A DNA stretch of 64,000 nt from Buttiauxella agrestis (GCF_900446255.1 NZ_UIGI01000001.1:1514763-1578762), one strand, 5' to 3'; positions 52,050 through 61,849 are shown, counted from the stretch's first letter. The notes: generated by a model not told the origin, from the letters alone. Made by a program: numbers and translations.

Positions 52050-52985
52050 TTAGGCCACTTCGCTGACGGGGGATTGTGCGTCCGGGCGGCTCAAGGTGCG
52101 GCTACGGCTGCCATCAACGGCAACGGCAGCATCACCCTCAATGGTGACTCGGCGTACGAGGCGCGGTTGCGTACCGTAATCATTAACCGCGTAATGCTGG
52201 GTGGCGCGGTTATCCCAAATCACCACGTCATCTTGCTGCCACTGCCAGCGCACGGTGTTTTCCAGTTGGATGACACGGTTTTGCAGCAGCTCAAACAGGC
52301 GTGCCGATTCACGGCTACTAAATCCAGATAAACGTTTGAAGAAATGCCCGAGCAGCAGTGCCTTTTCTCCACTGACCGGATGCACATGGACAACCGGATG
52401 CTCTGCCTCATAAACCGCAGAAACAAAGACTTTACGATGATGATCCAGGCGCTGCTGTTCAGCCACAATACGGTCTGCGCCATAGTCATAATCATTGCTG
52501 TGCACCGCTCGCAGGCTTTCGGCAAAGCGTTTTAACTCTTCCGGCAGGTTTTCATAAGCCGTCGCGGTATTTGCCCAAACGGTATCGCCGCCGTATTCAG
52601 GAATTTTCACTCCACGCAAAATAGAAATTTTTGGGAAAGCCTCAACGAAGGTGACATCGGTATGCCAGGAATCCGCTCTGCCGCCGCCTTTAGACGCGTC
52701 CAGTTCGAAGAGTTTAGTGCCGGTCGGTGCCGGAACGGTAGGGTGGGCGACCACTTTGCCAAATCGTGCACCAAATGCCTGGTGAGATTCGTCATTTAAT
52801 TGTGTCTGCTTACGGAAAAAGAGAACTTTATATTTCACCAGTGCGGCTTCTATTTGTGAAAATATATTTTCATCGATGTCAGGCGTTATTTTGAAGTCAA
52901 CAATCTCAGCGCCAATATTTCCGGAAACACGGCGAATAGTCAGGTTTTTAAATTCAACGTCAGGATGTGAAGAATGAATTGTCAT
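52050..52985 (-). CDS. TauD/AtsK-type Fe(II)/2-oxoglutarate dioxygenase
   Basis: A 311-residue enzyme of the TauD/TfdA family. The 2-His-1-Asp iron site is visible in SWHTDVTF (His, Asp) and NRATQHYAVNDY (second His), with the 2-oxoglutarate-binding Arg in QPRLVRRVT. Segments GGDTVWANTA, VHSNDYDYGA, HRKVFVSAVYEAEHP and LLLGHFFKRLSG match the alkylsulfatase AtsK subgroup better than taurine dioxygenase by my memory of both. AtsK splits alkyl sulfate esters to sulfate and aldehyde. It heads the cluster with the CUT1 importer, so its substrate is probably a sulfated or sulfonated compound taken up by that importer. No strong Shine-Dalgarno is seen. Confidence 0.85.
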   Translation of the reverse strand: MTIHSSHPDVEFKNLTIRRVSGNIGAEIVDFKITPDIDENIFSQIEAALVKYKVLFFRKQTQLNDESHQAFGARFGKVVAHPTVPAPTGTKLFELDASKGGGRADSWHTDVTFVEAFPKISILRGVKIPEYGGDTVWANTATAYENLPEELKRFAESLRAVHSNDYDYGADRIVAEQQRLDHHRKVFVSAVYEAEHPVVHVHPVSGEKALLLGHFFKRLSGFSSRESARLFELLQNRVIQLENTVRWQWQQDDVVIWDNRATQHYAVNDYGTQPRLVRRVTIEGDAAVAVDGSRSRTLSRPDAQSPVSEVA

Positions 52986-53038
52986 AGTAGCGGACCATTA
53001 ATGGTGAAGTGAGTCCGCAGTATAAAAATTACAAACTG

Positions 53039-53070
53039 ATAACTTAAATAACCATTATGCATAACTTAAA
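53039..53070 (-). promoter_or_regulatory. Two direct repeats upstream of the dioxygenase cluster
   Basis: ATAACTTAAA occurs at 53039-53048 and again at 53061-53070, a 22-base period equal to about two helical turns, in very AT-rich DNA 54 bases before the dioxygenase start. This would suit a LysR-type activator such as CysB or Cbl; the assignment is inference. Confidence 0.5.
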
Positions 53071-53135
53071 AATTTGGTGGTGGCAAAGCTTAGTTAATTT
53101 ACGTATATAGGCAGAAGGGGGCATTATTGGCGGGA

Positions 53136-53166
53136 AATAAAAATGGCTCCCGGTTAGGGGAGCCAT
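53136..53166 (-). terminator. Rho-independent terminator of metG
   Basis: On the minus strand ATGGCTCCC and GGGAGCCAT form a 9-bp stem with a six-base loop, followed by TTTTTATTT. It begins 23 bases after the metG stop. Confidence 0.92.
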
Positions 53167-53188
53167 TAAAGATTTTACTCAGTTGCGA

Positions 53189-55222
53189 TTACTTAACCGC
53201 CATACCGGCTTGCGCACCGCTATCCGGGCTTAACAGGAAGATATCTTTCCCGCCAGGACCTGCCGCCATCACCATCCCTTCTGAGATGCCGAAGCGCATT
53301 TTACGCGGAGCCAGGTTTGCCACCATAATGGTCAAACGGCCTTCAAGTGCTGCCGGGTCCGGGTAAGCAGAACGAATGCCGGAGAACACGTTGCGTTTCT
53401 CACCGCCAAGATCCAGCGTCAGGCGCAGTAGCTTGTCAGAACCTTCAACAAATTCCGCTTTCTCAATCAGCGCCACGCGCAGATCCACTTTCGCAAAATC
53501 ATCAAAGGCGATGGTTTCAGCAATCGGGTCGTCAGCCAGTGGGCCAGTGACCGGAGCGGCAGCGGCTTTCACTTCTTCCTTCGATGCTTCAACCAGCGAT
53601 TCAACCTGTTTCATTTCAATGCGGTTATACAGCGCTTTGAAATTATTCACTTTGTGATTCAGCAGCGGCTGCTGGATAGCATCCCAGCTCAGTTCCGTAT
53701 TCAGGAACGCTTCAGCACGTTCAGAAAGCGTTGGGATAACCGGTTTCAGCCAGGTCATCAGCACGCGGAACAGGTTAATACCCATGGTGCAGATGGCTTG
53801 CAGGTCAGCATCGCGGCCTTCAAGCTTTGCCACCACCCACGGCGCTTGTTCGTCAACGTAGCGGTTTGCCACGTCTGCCAGCGCCATAATTTCACGCACG
53901 GCTTTACCAAATTCGCGGCTTTCCCACGCTTCGCCAATAGTTTGCGCCGCATCGGTAAAGGTTTTGTACAGTGCCGGGTCAGCGATTTCAGCAGACAGCT
54001 GGCCGTCGAAACGCTTGGCAATAAAGCCTGCGTTACGGGACGCCAGGTTCACCACTTTATTCACGATGTCGCTGTTCACGCGCTGCACGAAATCTTCCAG
54101 ATTCAGGTCGATATCGTCGATACGTGAAGAGAGTTTCGCGGTGTAGTAATAACGCAGGCTGTCGGCATCGAAATGGTTCAACCAGGTGCTGGCTTTAATG
54201 AACGTGCCGCGAGATTTGGACATCTTCGCGCCGTTCACCGTCACGTAGCCGTGAACGAACAGGTTGGTTGGCTTGCGGAAACCGCTGCCTTCCAACATCG
54301 CAGGCCAGAACAGGCTGTGGAAATACACGATGTCTTTACCGATGAAGTGGTACAGCTCGGTCGTAGAATCTTGCTTCCAGTATTCGTCAAAGCTTTCGGT
54401 ATCGCCGCGTTTGTCGCACAGGTTTTTGAATGAACCCATGTAACCGATTGGCGCGTCCAGCCAGACGTAGAAATATTTGCCCGGTGCATCAGGAATTTCG
54501 AAGCCGAAGTACGGCGCATCGCGGGAAATATCCCACTGTTGCAGGCCAGACTCGAACCACTCCTGCATTTTGTTCGCCACTTGCTCTTGCAGCGCGCCAG
54601 AACGAGTCCAGGCTTGCAGCATTTCGCTAAATGATGGCAAATCAAAGAAGAAGTGCTCGGAATCACGCATCACAGGCGTTGCGCCGGAAACCACGGATTG
54701 CGGGTTAATCAGCTCGGTTGGGCTGTATGTTGCGCCACACACTTCGCAGTTATCGCCGTATTGGTCCGGGGCTTTACATTTCGGGCAGGTGCCTTTAACG
54801 AAACGGTCAGGCAGGAACATGCCTTTTTCCGGGTCGAAAAGTTGAGAAATGGTACGGTTTTTAATGAAACCGTTCTCTTTCAGACGGCCATAAATCAGCG
54901 ACGCCAGCTCGCGGTTTTCGTCGCTGTGCGTGGAATGATAGTTATCATAGCTGATGTTAAAGCCAGCAAAATCAGTCTGATGCTCCTGACTCATTTCGGC
55001 AATCATCTGTTCTGGGGTAATCCCTAATTGCTGTGCTTTCAGCATGATAGGAGTACCGTGTGCATCGTCTGCGCAGATGAAGTTGACCATGTTTCCGCGC
55101 ATTCGTTGGTAACGGACCCAGACGTCAGCCTGGATGTGCTCCAGCATGTGACCAAGGTGGATTGAGCCGTTAGCGTACGGGAGTGCGCACGTTACCAATA
55201 ATTTTTTCGCGGTATGAGCCAT
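53189..55222 (-). CDS. metG: Methionyl-tRNA synthetase
   Basis: A 677-residue class I synthetase, exactly the E. coli length. The HIGH-type motif is HLGH near residue 24, the KMSKS loop is AKMSKSRGT, the zinc-knuckle Cys pairs are CPKC and CEVC, and the C-terminal tRNA-binding domain ([14 protein letters not shown]) gives the dimeric form. I start it at ATG 55222 ([19 protein letters not shown]); longer in-frame starts reach into the region shared with mrp. It is divergent from mrp. Confidence 0.98.
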   Translation of the reverse strand: MAHTAKKLLVTCALPYANGSIHLGHMLEHIQADVWVRYQRMRGNMVNFICADDAHGTPIMLKAQQLGITPEQMIAEMSQEHQTDFAGFNISYDNYHSTHSDENRELASLIYGRLKENGFIKNRTISQLFDPEKGMFLPDRFVKGTCPKCKAPDQYGDNCEVCGATYSPTELINPQSVVSGATPVMRDSEHFFFDLPSFSEMLQAWTRSGALQEQVANKMQEWFESGLQQWDISRDAPYFGFEIPDAPGKYFYVWLDAPIGYMGSFKNLCDKRGDTESFDEYWKQDSTTELYHFIGKDIVYFHSLFWPAMLEGSGFRKPTNLFVHGYVTVNGAKMSKSRGTFIKASTWLNHFDADSLRYYYTAKLSSRIDDIDLNLEDFVQRVNSDIVNKVVNLASRNAGFIAKRFDGQLSAEIADPALYKTFTDAAQTIGEAWESREFGKAVREIMALADVANRYVDEQAPWVVAKLEGRDADLQAICTMGINLFRVLMTWLKPVIPTLSERAEAFLNTELSWDAIQQPLLNHKVNNFKALYNRIEMKQVESLVEASKEEVKAAAAPVTGPLADDPIAETIAFDDFAKVDLRVALIEKAEFVEGSDKLLRLTLDLGGEKRNVFSGIRSAYPDPAALEGRLTIMVANLAPRKMRFGISEGMVMAAGPGGKDIFLLSPDSGAQAGMAVK

Positions 55223-55385
55223 AGTAGAAATTGCATCTTCTAAAGAGAAAAGGGCCTTAGATGTTAACTGAGAGCCGCCTTGCGGTAAACCACACAAGGT
55301 GAACAAGGAAATTTTATCGCGCCTGGTGGCTTCTGGTATGCTTAACAAACTGCAATGTCCGACAATAAAAACATAAGGAGCCGGG

Positions 55386-56498
55386 ATGAATTCGCAATCC
55401 CCGTCAAGTCGTTCCCCCGAGCAGCTACGCGCTATGGTCGCCGGGACGCTGGCTAATTTTCAACACCCAACGCTTAAACATAATCTGACCGCGCTTAAAG
55501 CGCTGCATCACGTCGCTATGCTGGATGACACGCTGCATGTCGAACTGCTTATGCCGTTTGTCTGGCGCAGCGCGTTTGAAGAACTGCAAGAACAGTGCAG
55601 CTCAGATTTATTGCGTATTACCGGCGCGAAAGCGGTGGACTGGAAACTGAGCCACAACATCGCCACGCTAAAACGTGTGAAAAATCACCCCGGCATTAGC
55701 GGCGTGAAAAACATTATTGCGGTGAGTTCAGGCAAAGGCGGTGTGGGGAAATCCAGCACGGCGGTCAACCTGGCGTTGGCGCTGATTGCCGAAGGGGCAA
55801 AGGTCGGGATTCTGGATGCGGATATTTACGGCCCGTCGATCCCAACCATGCTGGGCGCGGAACACGAGCGCCCAACGTCGCCTGATGGCACGCACATGAC
55901 GCCAATCGTAGCGCACGGCCTGGCAACAAACTCCATTGGTTATCTGGTAACGGATGAAAACGCGATGGTGTGGCGTGGCCCGATGGCCAGCAAAGCGCTG
56001 ATGCAAATGCTGCAAGAAACCATGTGGCCAGATCTCGATTATCTGGTACTGGATATGCCGCCGGGAACGGGTGATATCCAACTGACGCTGGCGCAGAACA
56101 TTCCGGTAACGGGGGCAGTTGTTGTCACCACGCCACAAGATATCGCGCTGATCGATGCCCGCAAAGGTATCGTCATGTTTGAGAAAGTCGATGTGCCAGT
56201 ATTGGGTATCGTTGAAAACATGAGCATGCACATTTGCAGCAATTGCGGGCACCAGGAACCGATTTTCGGCACCGGCGGCGCGCAAAAACTGGCGGATCAA
56301 TACCACACCAAACTGCTGGGTCAGATGCCGCTGCACATTACGCTGCGTGAAGATCTCGATGCCGGTAAACCGACGGTGATTAGCCGCCCGGAAAGCGAGT
56401 TTACGGCGATATATCGCCAGTTGGCGGGGAGCGTTGCAGCCCAGCTTTACTGGGGCGGGGAAGTGATCCCTGCGGATATCGCGTTCAGAGCGGTGTAA
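55386..56498 (+). CDS. mrp: Mrp/ApbC, iron-sulfur cluster carrier ATPase
   Basis: A 370-residue P-loop protein (E. coli Mrp is 369). An N-terminal MIP18-type domain is followed by the deviant Walker [10 protein letters not shown] and the cluster-binding CxxC motif in [10 protein letters not shown]. It carries Fe-S clusters to apo-proteins. AAGGAG precedes the ATG. It is divergent from metG, as in E. coli. Confidence 0.97.
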   Translation: MNSQSPSSRSPEQLRAMVAGTLANFQHPTLKHNLTALKALHHVAMLDDTLHVELLMPFVWRSAFEELQEQCSSDLLRITGAKAVDWKLSHNIATLKRVKNHPGISGVKNIIAVSSGKGGVGKSSTAVNLALALIAEGAKVGILDADIYGPSIPTMLGAEHERPTSPDGTHMTPIVAHGLATNSIGYLVTDENAMVWRGPMASKALMQMLQETMWPDLDYLVLDMPPGTGDIQLTLAQNIPVTGAVVVTTPQDIALIDARKGIVMFEKVDVPVLGIVENMSMHICSNCGHQEPIFGTGGAQKLADQYHTKLLGQMPLHITLREDLDAGKPTVISRPESEFTAIYRQLAGSVAAQLYWGGEVIPADIAFRAV

Positions 56499-56508
56499 TT
56501 TAAAATCA

Positions 56509-56585
56509 CCCTCATCCCAACCTTCTCCCTGAGGGAGAAGGAGCACACCATACCCCTCTCCCGTGGGAGAGGGGTATGGTGAGGG
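56509..56585. repeat. Paired-palindrome intergenic repeat, copy E
   Basis: Begins CCCTCATCCCAACCTTCTCC and contains two hairpins, GAGGGAGAAGG and CCCGTGGGAGAGGGG, before ending ATGGTGAGGG. It is more diverged than copies A-C. It lies between the convergent mrp and the GNAT gene. Confidence 0.85.
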
Positions 56586-56589
56586 CAAA

Positions 56590-57027
56590 TCACCCCGTAT
56601 AACGCATCAAATAATACTCGCCGTCCGCGCTATCCCCGGTTGATTCAATTTTCCAGCCGTGTCGCAGGTAAAATTCCAACGCATTCTCGTTCTTCACCAG
56701 ACACTTCAACGTGCCGCTAGCGGTAAATTCAGCCTGGACCCTTTTTAGCAACTCCAGCCCGACTCGTTTTCCCTGGTGTTTTTGAGCGACATATAAACTA
56801 TGCAAAAAATTATCGGCGATCACGACCGAAGCAAAGCCCAACAGTTCGCCGCTCTCTTGCGCAACCCAAATTTGTTCATCTTGCGTAGTGCTATCAAAAT
56901 CTTCTGGCTGCCAGGCGCTGCTGTCCAGCCACGGCCAGGCGCTCAGGCGAACCTGCAAATATAAGGTCTGTAAATCGAGACGATCGTTCTCGGTAAAAGG
57001 GCGAATAAGCAAATTGATGCGCTCCAT
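56590..57027 (-). CDS. GNAT-family N-acetyltransferase, substrate unknown
   Basis: A 145-residue single-domain acetyltransferase. The acetyl-CoA-binding motif A is LHSLYVAQKHQGKRVGLELL, and the C-terminal segment NALEFYLRHGWK is typical of the fold. The substrate cannot be inferred. It ends four bases after repeat copy E and stands alone, convergent with mrp and divergent from btsS. Confidence 0.85.
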   Translation of the reverse strand: MERINLLIRPFTENDRLDLQTLYLQVRLSAWPWLDSSAWQPEDFDSTTQDEQIWVAQESGELLGFASVVIADNFLHSLYVAQKHQGKRVGLELLKRVQAEFTASGTLKCLVKNENALEFYLRHGWKIESTGDSADGEYYLMRYTG

Positions 57028-57137
57028 GTTCTGAATATTGCGATTATTGAGGGCAAATCAAAAATTATTGAAACCCTTCAAAGAAAGTTAAAGCATGTCA
57101 GTGTATGTTACGCGTCCATTAATACTCACTGGCGCTG

Positions 57138-58829
57138 ATGATGTACGAATTTAACCTGGTATTACTGCTGCTTCAGCAGATGTGCGTCTACCTGGTTATC
57201 GCCTGGTTGATGAGTAAAACGCGGCTGTTTATCCCGCTGATGCAGGTCACAGTACGTTTACCACACAAATTACTTTGCTACGTCACGTTTTCCATCTTCT
57301 GCATTATGGGCACCTATTTTGGCCTGCATATCGACGACTCCATCGCTAACACGCGAGCGATTGGTGCGGTGATGGGTGGGTTGCTCGGCGGCCCGTTAGT
57401 GGGCGGACTGGTGGGCTTAACCGGAGGCTTGCACCGTTATTCGATGGGTGGCATGACGGCATTGAGCTGCATGTTTTCAACCATCGTTGAAGGATTGCTG
57501 GGCGGGTTGCTACACCGTTTTCTGATTCGCCGTGGGCGTAGCGATTTGCTGTTTAACCCGCTGACCGCAGGCGGCATTACGTTGCTGGCTGAATTCTTCC
57601 AGATGGGCATCATTCTGCTGATTGCCCGCCCGTTTGCCGATGCGCTCAACCTGGTGAAAAGCATTGCCGCACCGATGATGGTGACTAACACCGTAGGTGC
57701 CGCGCTATTCATGCGTATCCTGCTCGATAAACGCGCGATGCTTGAGAAGTACACCTCGGCATTTTCGGCTACCGCGCTAAAAGTGGCGGCCTCGACCGAA
57801 GGGATTTTGCGCCAGGGCTTTAACCAGGAAAACAGCATGAAAGTGGCGCAGGTGCTGCATCAGGAGCTGGATATCGGCGCGGTAGCCATCACCGATAATG
57901 AAAAGCTGCTGGCCTTTACCGGCATCGGTGCTGACCATCATTTACCGGGCCGCCCCATCTCGTCGGATTACACCTGGCAGGCGATTGAACGCGGTGAAGT
58001 GGTGTACGCCGATGGCAACGAAATACCGTACCGCTGCTCGCTGCATCCCAACTGCAAATTAGGCTCGACGCTGGTGATCCCGTTGTATGGCGAAAATAGC
58101 CGCGTGATTGGCACCATCAAACTGTATGAAGCGAAAAACCGCTTGTTCAGTTCGATCAACCGCACGCTGGGCGAAGGTATTGCGCAACTGTTATCGGCAC
58201 AGATTCTTGCCGGGCAGTACGAACGGCAAAAACAGATGCTCACGCAGTCCGAAATTAAGCTGTTGCATGCGCAGGTCAACCCGCATTTCTTGTTTAACGC
58301 GCTCAATACGCTGGTGGCAGTTATCCGCCGTGATAACGAACAGGCCTGCCAGTTGGTGCAATATCTCTCGACGTTTTTCCGTAAAAACCTTAAACGCCCG
58401 AGCGAAATTGTCACGCTGGCCGATGAAATCGAACACGTTAATGCGTATCTGCAAATCGAGCAGGCACGGTTTCAATCGCGTTTGCGCGTGCAGCTGAATG
58501 TCCCGCAGGCGTTGGCGCAGGTGCGTTTACCGGCATTCTCATTACAGCCGATAGTCGAAAACGCCATTAAGCATGGCACTTCACAACTGCTAGGCGTCGG
58601 TGAGATCACCATAAATGCCTGCCAGACAGGCGAGCATTTGCACTTGTCCGTAGAAGACAACGCCGGTCTATATCACGACAACCCCACGGCGAGCGGGCTG
58701 GGGATGAGTCTGGTCGACAAGCGCTTGCGTGCGCGTTATGGCGATGACTGCGGCATAAAAGTGGACTTCGAATCAGACCGATTTACCCGTATTACCCTAC
58801 GTTTACCTCTGGAGGAAACCCCATGTTAA
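57138..58829 (+). CDS. btsS: BtsS (YehU), LytS-type sensor histidine kinase for pyruvate
   Basis: A 563-residue membrane sensor kinase (E. coli BtsS is 561). The N-terminal 5TM receptor domain spans about residues 1-200 with the [13 protein letters not shown] segment; a GAF domain follows (residues about 220-350); the His-kinase block reads [17 protein letters not shown] with the phospho-acceptor His, then an HATPase domain with NAIKHGT and [11 protein letters not shown]. In E. coli it senses extracellular pyruvate at high affinity. ATG 57138 and 57141 are tandem; the second matches E. coli MYDFN. It overlaps btsR by seven bases. Confidence 0.95.
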   Translation: MMYEFNLVLLLLQQMCVYLVIAWLMSKTRLFIPLMQVTVRLPHKLLCYVTFSIFCIMGTYFGLHIDDSIANTRAIGAVMGGLLGGPLVGGLVGLTGGLHRYSMGGMTALSCMFSTIVEGLLGGLLHRFLIRRGRSDLLFNPLTAGGITLLAEFFQMGIILLIARPFADALNLVKSIAAPMMVTNTVGAALFMRILLDKRAMLEKYTSAFSATALKVAASTEGILRQGFNQENSMKVAQVLHQELDIGAVAITDNEKLLAFTGIGADHHLPGRPISSDYTWQAIERGEVVYADGNEIPYRCSLHPNCKLGSTLVIPLYGENSRVIGTIKLYEAKNRLFSSINRTLGEGIAQLLSAQILAGQYERQKQMLTQSEIKLLHAQVNPHFLFNALNTLVAVIRRDNEQACQLVQYLSTFFRKNLKRPSEIVTLADEIEHVNAYLQIEQARFQSRLRVQLNVPQALAQVRLPAFSLQPIVENAIKHGTSQLLGVGEITINACQTGEHLHLSVEDNAGLYHDNPTASGLGMSLVDKRLRARYGDDCGIKVDFESDRFTRITLRLPLEETPC

Positions 58830-59551
58830 AAGTGCTGATTGTCGATGACGAGCCGCTGGCGCGTGAGAATCTGCGAGTCATGCTGCAAAACGAGACCGAT
58901 CTGGAAGTTGTAGGGGAGTGCGGAAACGCGGTGGAAGCGATTGGCGCCGTGCATCGTTTGCGCCCGGACGTGGTGTTTCTTGATATCCAGATGCCGCGCA
59001 TCAGCGGCCTGGAAATGGCAAGCATGCTGGACCCTGAACAGCTGCCCTGGATCGTGTTTCTCACCGCCTTTGACGAATACGCGGTGCAGGCATTTGAAGA
59101 ACATGCGTTCGACTATTTGCTCAAGCCAATTGATAGCAAACGCCTTGAGAAAACCCTGCACCGCCTGCGCCACGAGCGAGGGGATCAGGACATCACGCTG
59201 CTCGCACCCAATCAGGAAGATCTCAAATTCATTCCATGTACCGGGCAGAGCCGCATTTATTTGCTGCAAATGGAAGAGGTGATGTTTGCCAGCAGTCGCA
59301 TGAGCGGGGTTTACGTCACCAACGCGCAGGGGAGCGAAGGATTTACCGAACTCACCCTGCGAACGCTCGAAAGCCGCACGCCGCTGGTGCGCTGCCATCG
59401 GCAATACCTGGTTAACATGGCGCATCTTAAAGAGATCCGCTTCGAAGACGGCGGCCAGGCTGAATTAATGCTGCGCGACGGGAATTCTGTTCCGGTGAGT
59501 CGCCGCTATTTAAAAAGCCTGAAAGAGGCACTGGGGTTGAAAGCGGTCTAG
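58823..59551 (+). CDS. btsR: BtsR (YehT), LytTR-family response regulator
   Basis: A 242-residue response regulator (E. coli BtsR is 239). The receiver domain has [11 protein letters not shown] at the N-terminus, the phospho-acceptor Asp in [10 protein letters not shown], and the conserved Lys in LLKPID. The C-terminal LytTR DNA-binding domain carries [11 protein letters not shown]. It activates btsT in E. coli. It starts inside btsS (ATGTTAA), so kinase and regulator are coupled. No btsT gene is in the window. Confidence 0.95.
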   Translation: MLKVLIVDDEPLARENLRVMLQNETDLEVVGECGNAVEAIGAVHRLRPDVVFLDIQMPRISGLEMASMLDPEQLPWIVFLTAFDEYAVQAFEEHAFDYLLKPIDSKRLEKTLHRLRHERGDQDITLLAPNQEDLKFIPCTGQSRIYLLQMEEVMFASSRMSGVYVTNAQGSEGFTELTLRTLESRTPLVRCHRQYLVNMAHLKEIRFEDGGQAELMLRDGNSVPVSRRYLKSLKEALGLKAV

Positions 59552-59639
59552 TTTAAAACGAGTTAGTTTTATGTAGGGTATATGCGGTCATGCCGATATA
59601 CTCCCCGCTTTCAAGATTTGGAACGAGAGAACCGCCACT

Positions 59640-60110
59640 ATGATGAATAACGACGTATTACGCAGCGTGCGCTACATGCTGAATTTAGGCAATGACGACA
59701 TGGTGAAAATTTTCGCCCTGACCGACACGGCCGTTACTGCGGAGCAAATTGTTACCTGGACCAAAAAAGAAGACGAAGAGAACTTCAAACTTTGCCCGGA
59801 TATTCTGATGGCAAACTTCCTTAACGGTTTGATTTACTTCAAGCGCGGCAAAGACGAAAGCAAGCCTGCACCAAAAATTGAACGCAAGATGACTAATAAC
59901 ATCATCCTGAAAAAACTGCGTATTGCGTTTGATTTGAAAACTGACGATGTGCTGGAAATTTTAACCAGCCAGGAATTCCGCATCTCTATGCCAGAAATCA
60001 CTGCGATGATGCGTGCCCCTGAAAACAAGAATTTCCGCGAATGTGGCGACCAGTTCCTGCGCTACTTCCTGCGTGGTTTAACTTCTCGCGTACACGTCGC
60101 GAAGAAGTAA
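59640..60110 (+). CDS. yehS: YehS, DUF1456 family protein
   Basis: A 156-residue cytoplasmic protein, the same length as E. coli YehS, made of two DUF1456 repeats: residues about 5-70 (RSVRYMLNLGNDDMVKIF) and 90-150 (LKKLRIAFDLKTDDVLEIL), each ending with a phenylalanine-rich LRYFLRGL/FLNGLIYF type helix. Its function is unknown. Two tandem ATGs open the gene. It follows btsR by 88 bases as in E. coli. Confidence 0.94.
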   Translation: MMNNDVLRSVRYMLNLGNDDMVKIFALTDTAVTAEQIVTWTKKEDEENFKLCPDILMANFLNGLIYFKRGKDESKPAPKIERKMTNNIILKKLRIAFDLKTDDVLEILTSQEFRISMPEITAMMRAPENKNFRECGDQFLRYFLRGLTSRVHVAKK

Positions 60111-60120
60111 TATTTATCGC

Positions 60121-60147
60121 GGTGGATGGCGCTGACGCTTATCCACC
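60121..60147. repeat. REP-like palindrome after yehS
   Basis: GGTGGAT (60121-60127) and ATCCACC (60141-60147) bracket GGCGCTGACGCTT, the usual REP geometry with altered arms. It lies between the convergent yehS and the xdhC-like gene. Confidence 0.65.
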
Positions 60148-60169
60148 GTACTGCTACGGCAACCCCTGT

Positions 60170-61138
60170 TTATCCCCGCGCTTCATTTTTACGCTTCACA
60201 ATATCTGCCATCACCGCCAACGCAATTTCTGCGGGCGTTTTGCTGCCCAGCGGCAAGCCAATCGGCGCGTGAATGCGTTGTAACTCCTCCGGGCTTAACT
60301 CTGCCAGATTGTGTAATCGCTCCAGACGGCGGGCGCTGTTCTTCTGTGAACCCATCGCACCAATGTAAAACGCAGGCGTATTCACCGCTTCCATCATCGT
60401 TAAATCATCCATACGCGGATCGTGGGTGAGAGCGACAATCGCCGTATTGGCGTGGCAGGAATTTTGTTCGAGATAGTTCGCCGGGAATTGTTTAATTAAC
60501 GTGATTTCAGACTTCAGCAGGGCGGCAAAGTTTTCCAGCGCGTCCGGGCGATTCTCGCAAACTAACACTTCAAACCCGAGTGAACTGGCAAAATCTGCGC
60601 AGTACAGCGCAACGCACGACAGCCCGGCAATCAGCAACCGTGGGGCGGCGGCAATATGCAACGTTACGTGTTGCCCGTTGCGCTCGACCTGGGTGATATC
60701 GGCAAAGTCAGTCACTTCCAGATGGCAGCAAGCTTCAGGAAGGGTCAGGCATTTTTGCAGGGCAAAATGGCCGCTCAACGCATCACCCATTTTCTCAAGG
60801 TAGGCAATATTCCCCGTGCTGGCCGGTAAATACTCGACCAGAATATCGAGCACTCCGCCGCAGGGCAGCGCAATACCCGGTTCCAGCCCGCCTTCGCCGT
60901 AGCGCACAATCTGGCTGGCTTGCTGATATTCACCTTGCGCAATACGCTGTAAAAAATCCTCTTCCACACAGCCACCGGAAAGCGAGCCGCAGAAGCGACC
61001 ATCGGTGGTGGCTGCCATCAGCGCACCCGGTGAACGTGGTGAAGAACCGTAAGTATTCAGTACCGTACACAGCCAGACCGGCTGCCTGGCAAGCCAGTCA
61101 CGCGCCTGGCGAATCACACTCATATCAAGATGCTGCAT
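60170..61138 (-). CDS. XdhC/CoxF-family molybdenum-enzyme maturation protein
   Basis: A 322-residue cytoplasmic protein of the XdhC family, which protects sulfurated molybdenum cofactor and delivers it to hydroxylases such as xanthine dehydrogenase; PaoD is the E. coli example. Two domains are visible: an N-terminal XdhC domain with TYGSSPRSPGALM and LSGGCVEE, and a Rossmann domain with HDPRMDD and AFYIGAMGSQKN and the GLPLGSKTPAEIALAVMADI terminus. I start it at 61138 with GGAGAGGAG upstream; a longer in-frame start is not needed. It overlaps the mocA-like gene by 14 bases. Confidence 0.9.
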   Translation of the reverse strand: MQHLDMSVIRQARDWLARQPVWLCTVLNTYGSSPRSPGALMAATTDGRFCGSLSGGCVEEDFLQRIAQGEYQQASQIVRYGEGGLEPGIALPCGGVLDILVEYLPASTGNIAYLEKMGDALSGHFALQKCLTLPEACCHLEVTDFADITQVERNGQHVTLHIAAAPRLLIAGLSCVALYCADFASSLGFEVLVCENRPDALENFAALLKSEITLIKQFPANYLEQNSCHANTAIVALTHDPRMDDLTMMEAVNTPAFYIGAMGSQKNSARRLERLHNLAELSPEELQRIHAPIGLPLGSKTPAEIALAVMADIVKRKNEARG

Positions 61139-61721
61139 GATTATTCTCCTCTCCCTGGGCCAGGTGTGATGGAAGGTCGATATCGCGTTGCGAATCGCCA
61201 TCTTCAATCTCGATAAAATGCACCGCTTCTGCACGCAGCAGCTCGCGCGCGCCGTTATCACCTGTCAGGCTACTCAGTTTGTCGTACCAGCAATGAGCGA
61301 AACCCACCGGGTGGCCGGGTTGCGCATTCACGCGAGGGCGAACCAGTTCGTGAAGCGTCAGCGCATCCGCAACCTGGACAAACATGGCGGGGGGAACAAA
61401 GGGCATATCGGCCAGATGAATCAGCCAGCCATTCCAGTGGGGGTTCGCGCTAACGCCTGCGGCAATAGATTCTCCCAGACCTGCGCTTTCGATAAGCGTG
61501 AAAGGGATTTGTTGCGCACGACACAGTTCCTGAATATGAATATTTTCCGGACGCGTCACGACGTGAACCGCAAGATCAGTTGCGCAGGCATGACGTAGCG
61601 TTTGCGCAAACACACTGCAATTGTTAAGCCGCGCATCGAGTTTATTGCCATTTCCACCCGCTTTCCTGAAGCGTTTAGCGAACCCGGCTGCGGTGATGAT
61701 AATGCCCACATTCCTGCTCAA
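61125..61721 (-). CDS. MocA-like molybdenum cofactor cytidylyltransferase
   Basis: A 198-residue MobA/MocA-type nucleotidyltransferase; E. coli MocA is about 192. The nucleotide motif GIIITAAGFAKRF is followed by NKLDARL, and the metal-binding block is HLADMPFVPP. MocA adds CMP to molybdopterin to make the MCD form used by hydroxylases with a separate XdhC. I favour TTG 61721, which has GAGGAA six bases upstream and gives the usual N-terminus; GTG 61757 is open but has no Shine-Dalgarno and lies seven bases from a strong hairpin. It forms an operon with the XdhC-like gene. Confidence 0.85.
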   Translation of the reverse strand: MSRNVGIIITAAGFAKRFRKAGGNGNKLDARLNNCSVFAQTLRHACATDLAVHVVTRPENIHIQELCRAQQIPFTLIESAGLGESIAAGVSANPHWNGWLIHLADMPFVPPAMFVQVADALTLHELVRPRVNAQPGHPVGFAHCWYDKLSSLTGDNGARELLRAEAVHFIEIEDGDSQRDIDLPSHLAQGEENNHAAS

Positions 61722-61763
61722 GACTGATTCCTCGGCACTTTTTGACACACTCGTCACGTAAAT

Positions 61764-61799
61764 TTGTTGCGCAATAGTTTGCGCAACAATGTTTTTTTT
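61764..61799. promoter_or_regulatory. Perfect 11-bp hairpin with T-run between mocA and the Mo hydroxylase
   Basis: TTGTTGCGCAA (61764-61774) and TTGCGCAACAA (61779-61789) pair perfectly around TAGT, and eight T follow on the plus strand. TTGCGCAA is itself a palindrome and occurs twice. It looks like a rightward terminator or a regulator-binding site in the mocA leader. Confidence 0.75.
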
Positions 61800-61849
61800 A
61801 TGAAAATGAGATGTTAATTCTTACATGCTTTAACGCAAATGCATATACT

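Noticed and set aside
55728-56588. A 286-codon open frame antisense to mrp running through repeat copy E
   Set aside because: Its N-terminus would be translated from an intergenic palindrome and its body lies opposite the conserved mrp ATPase.
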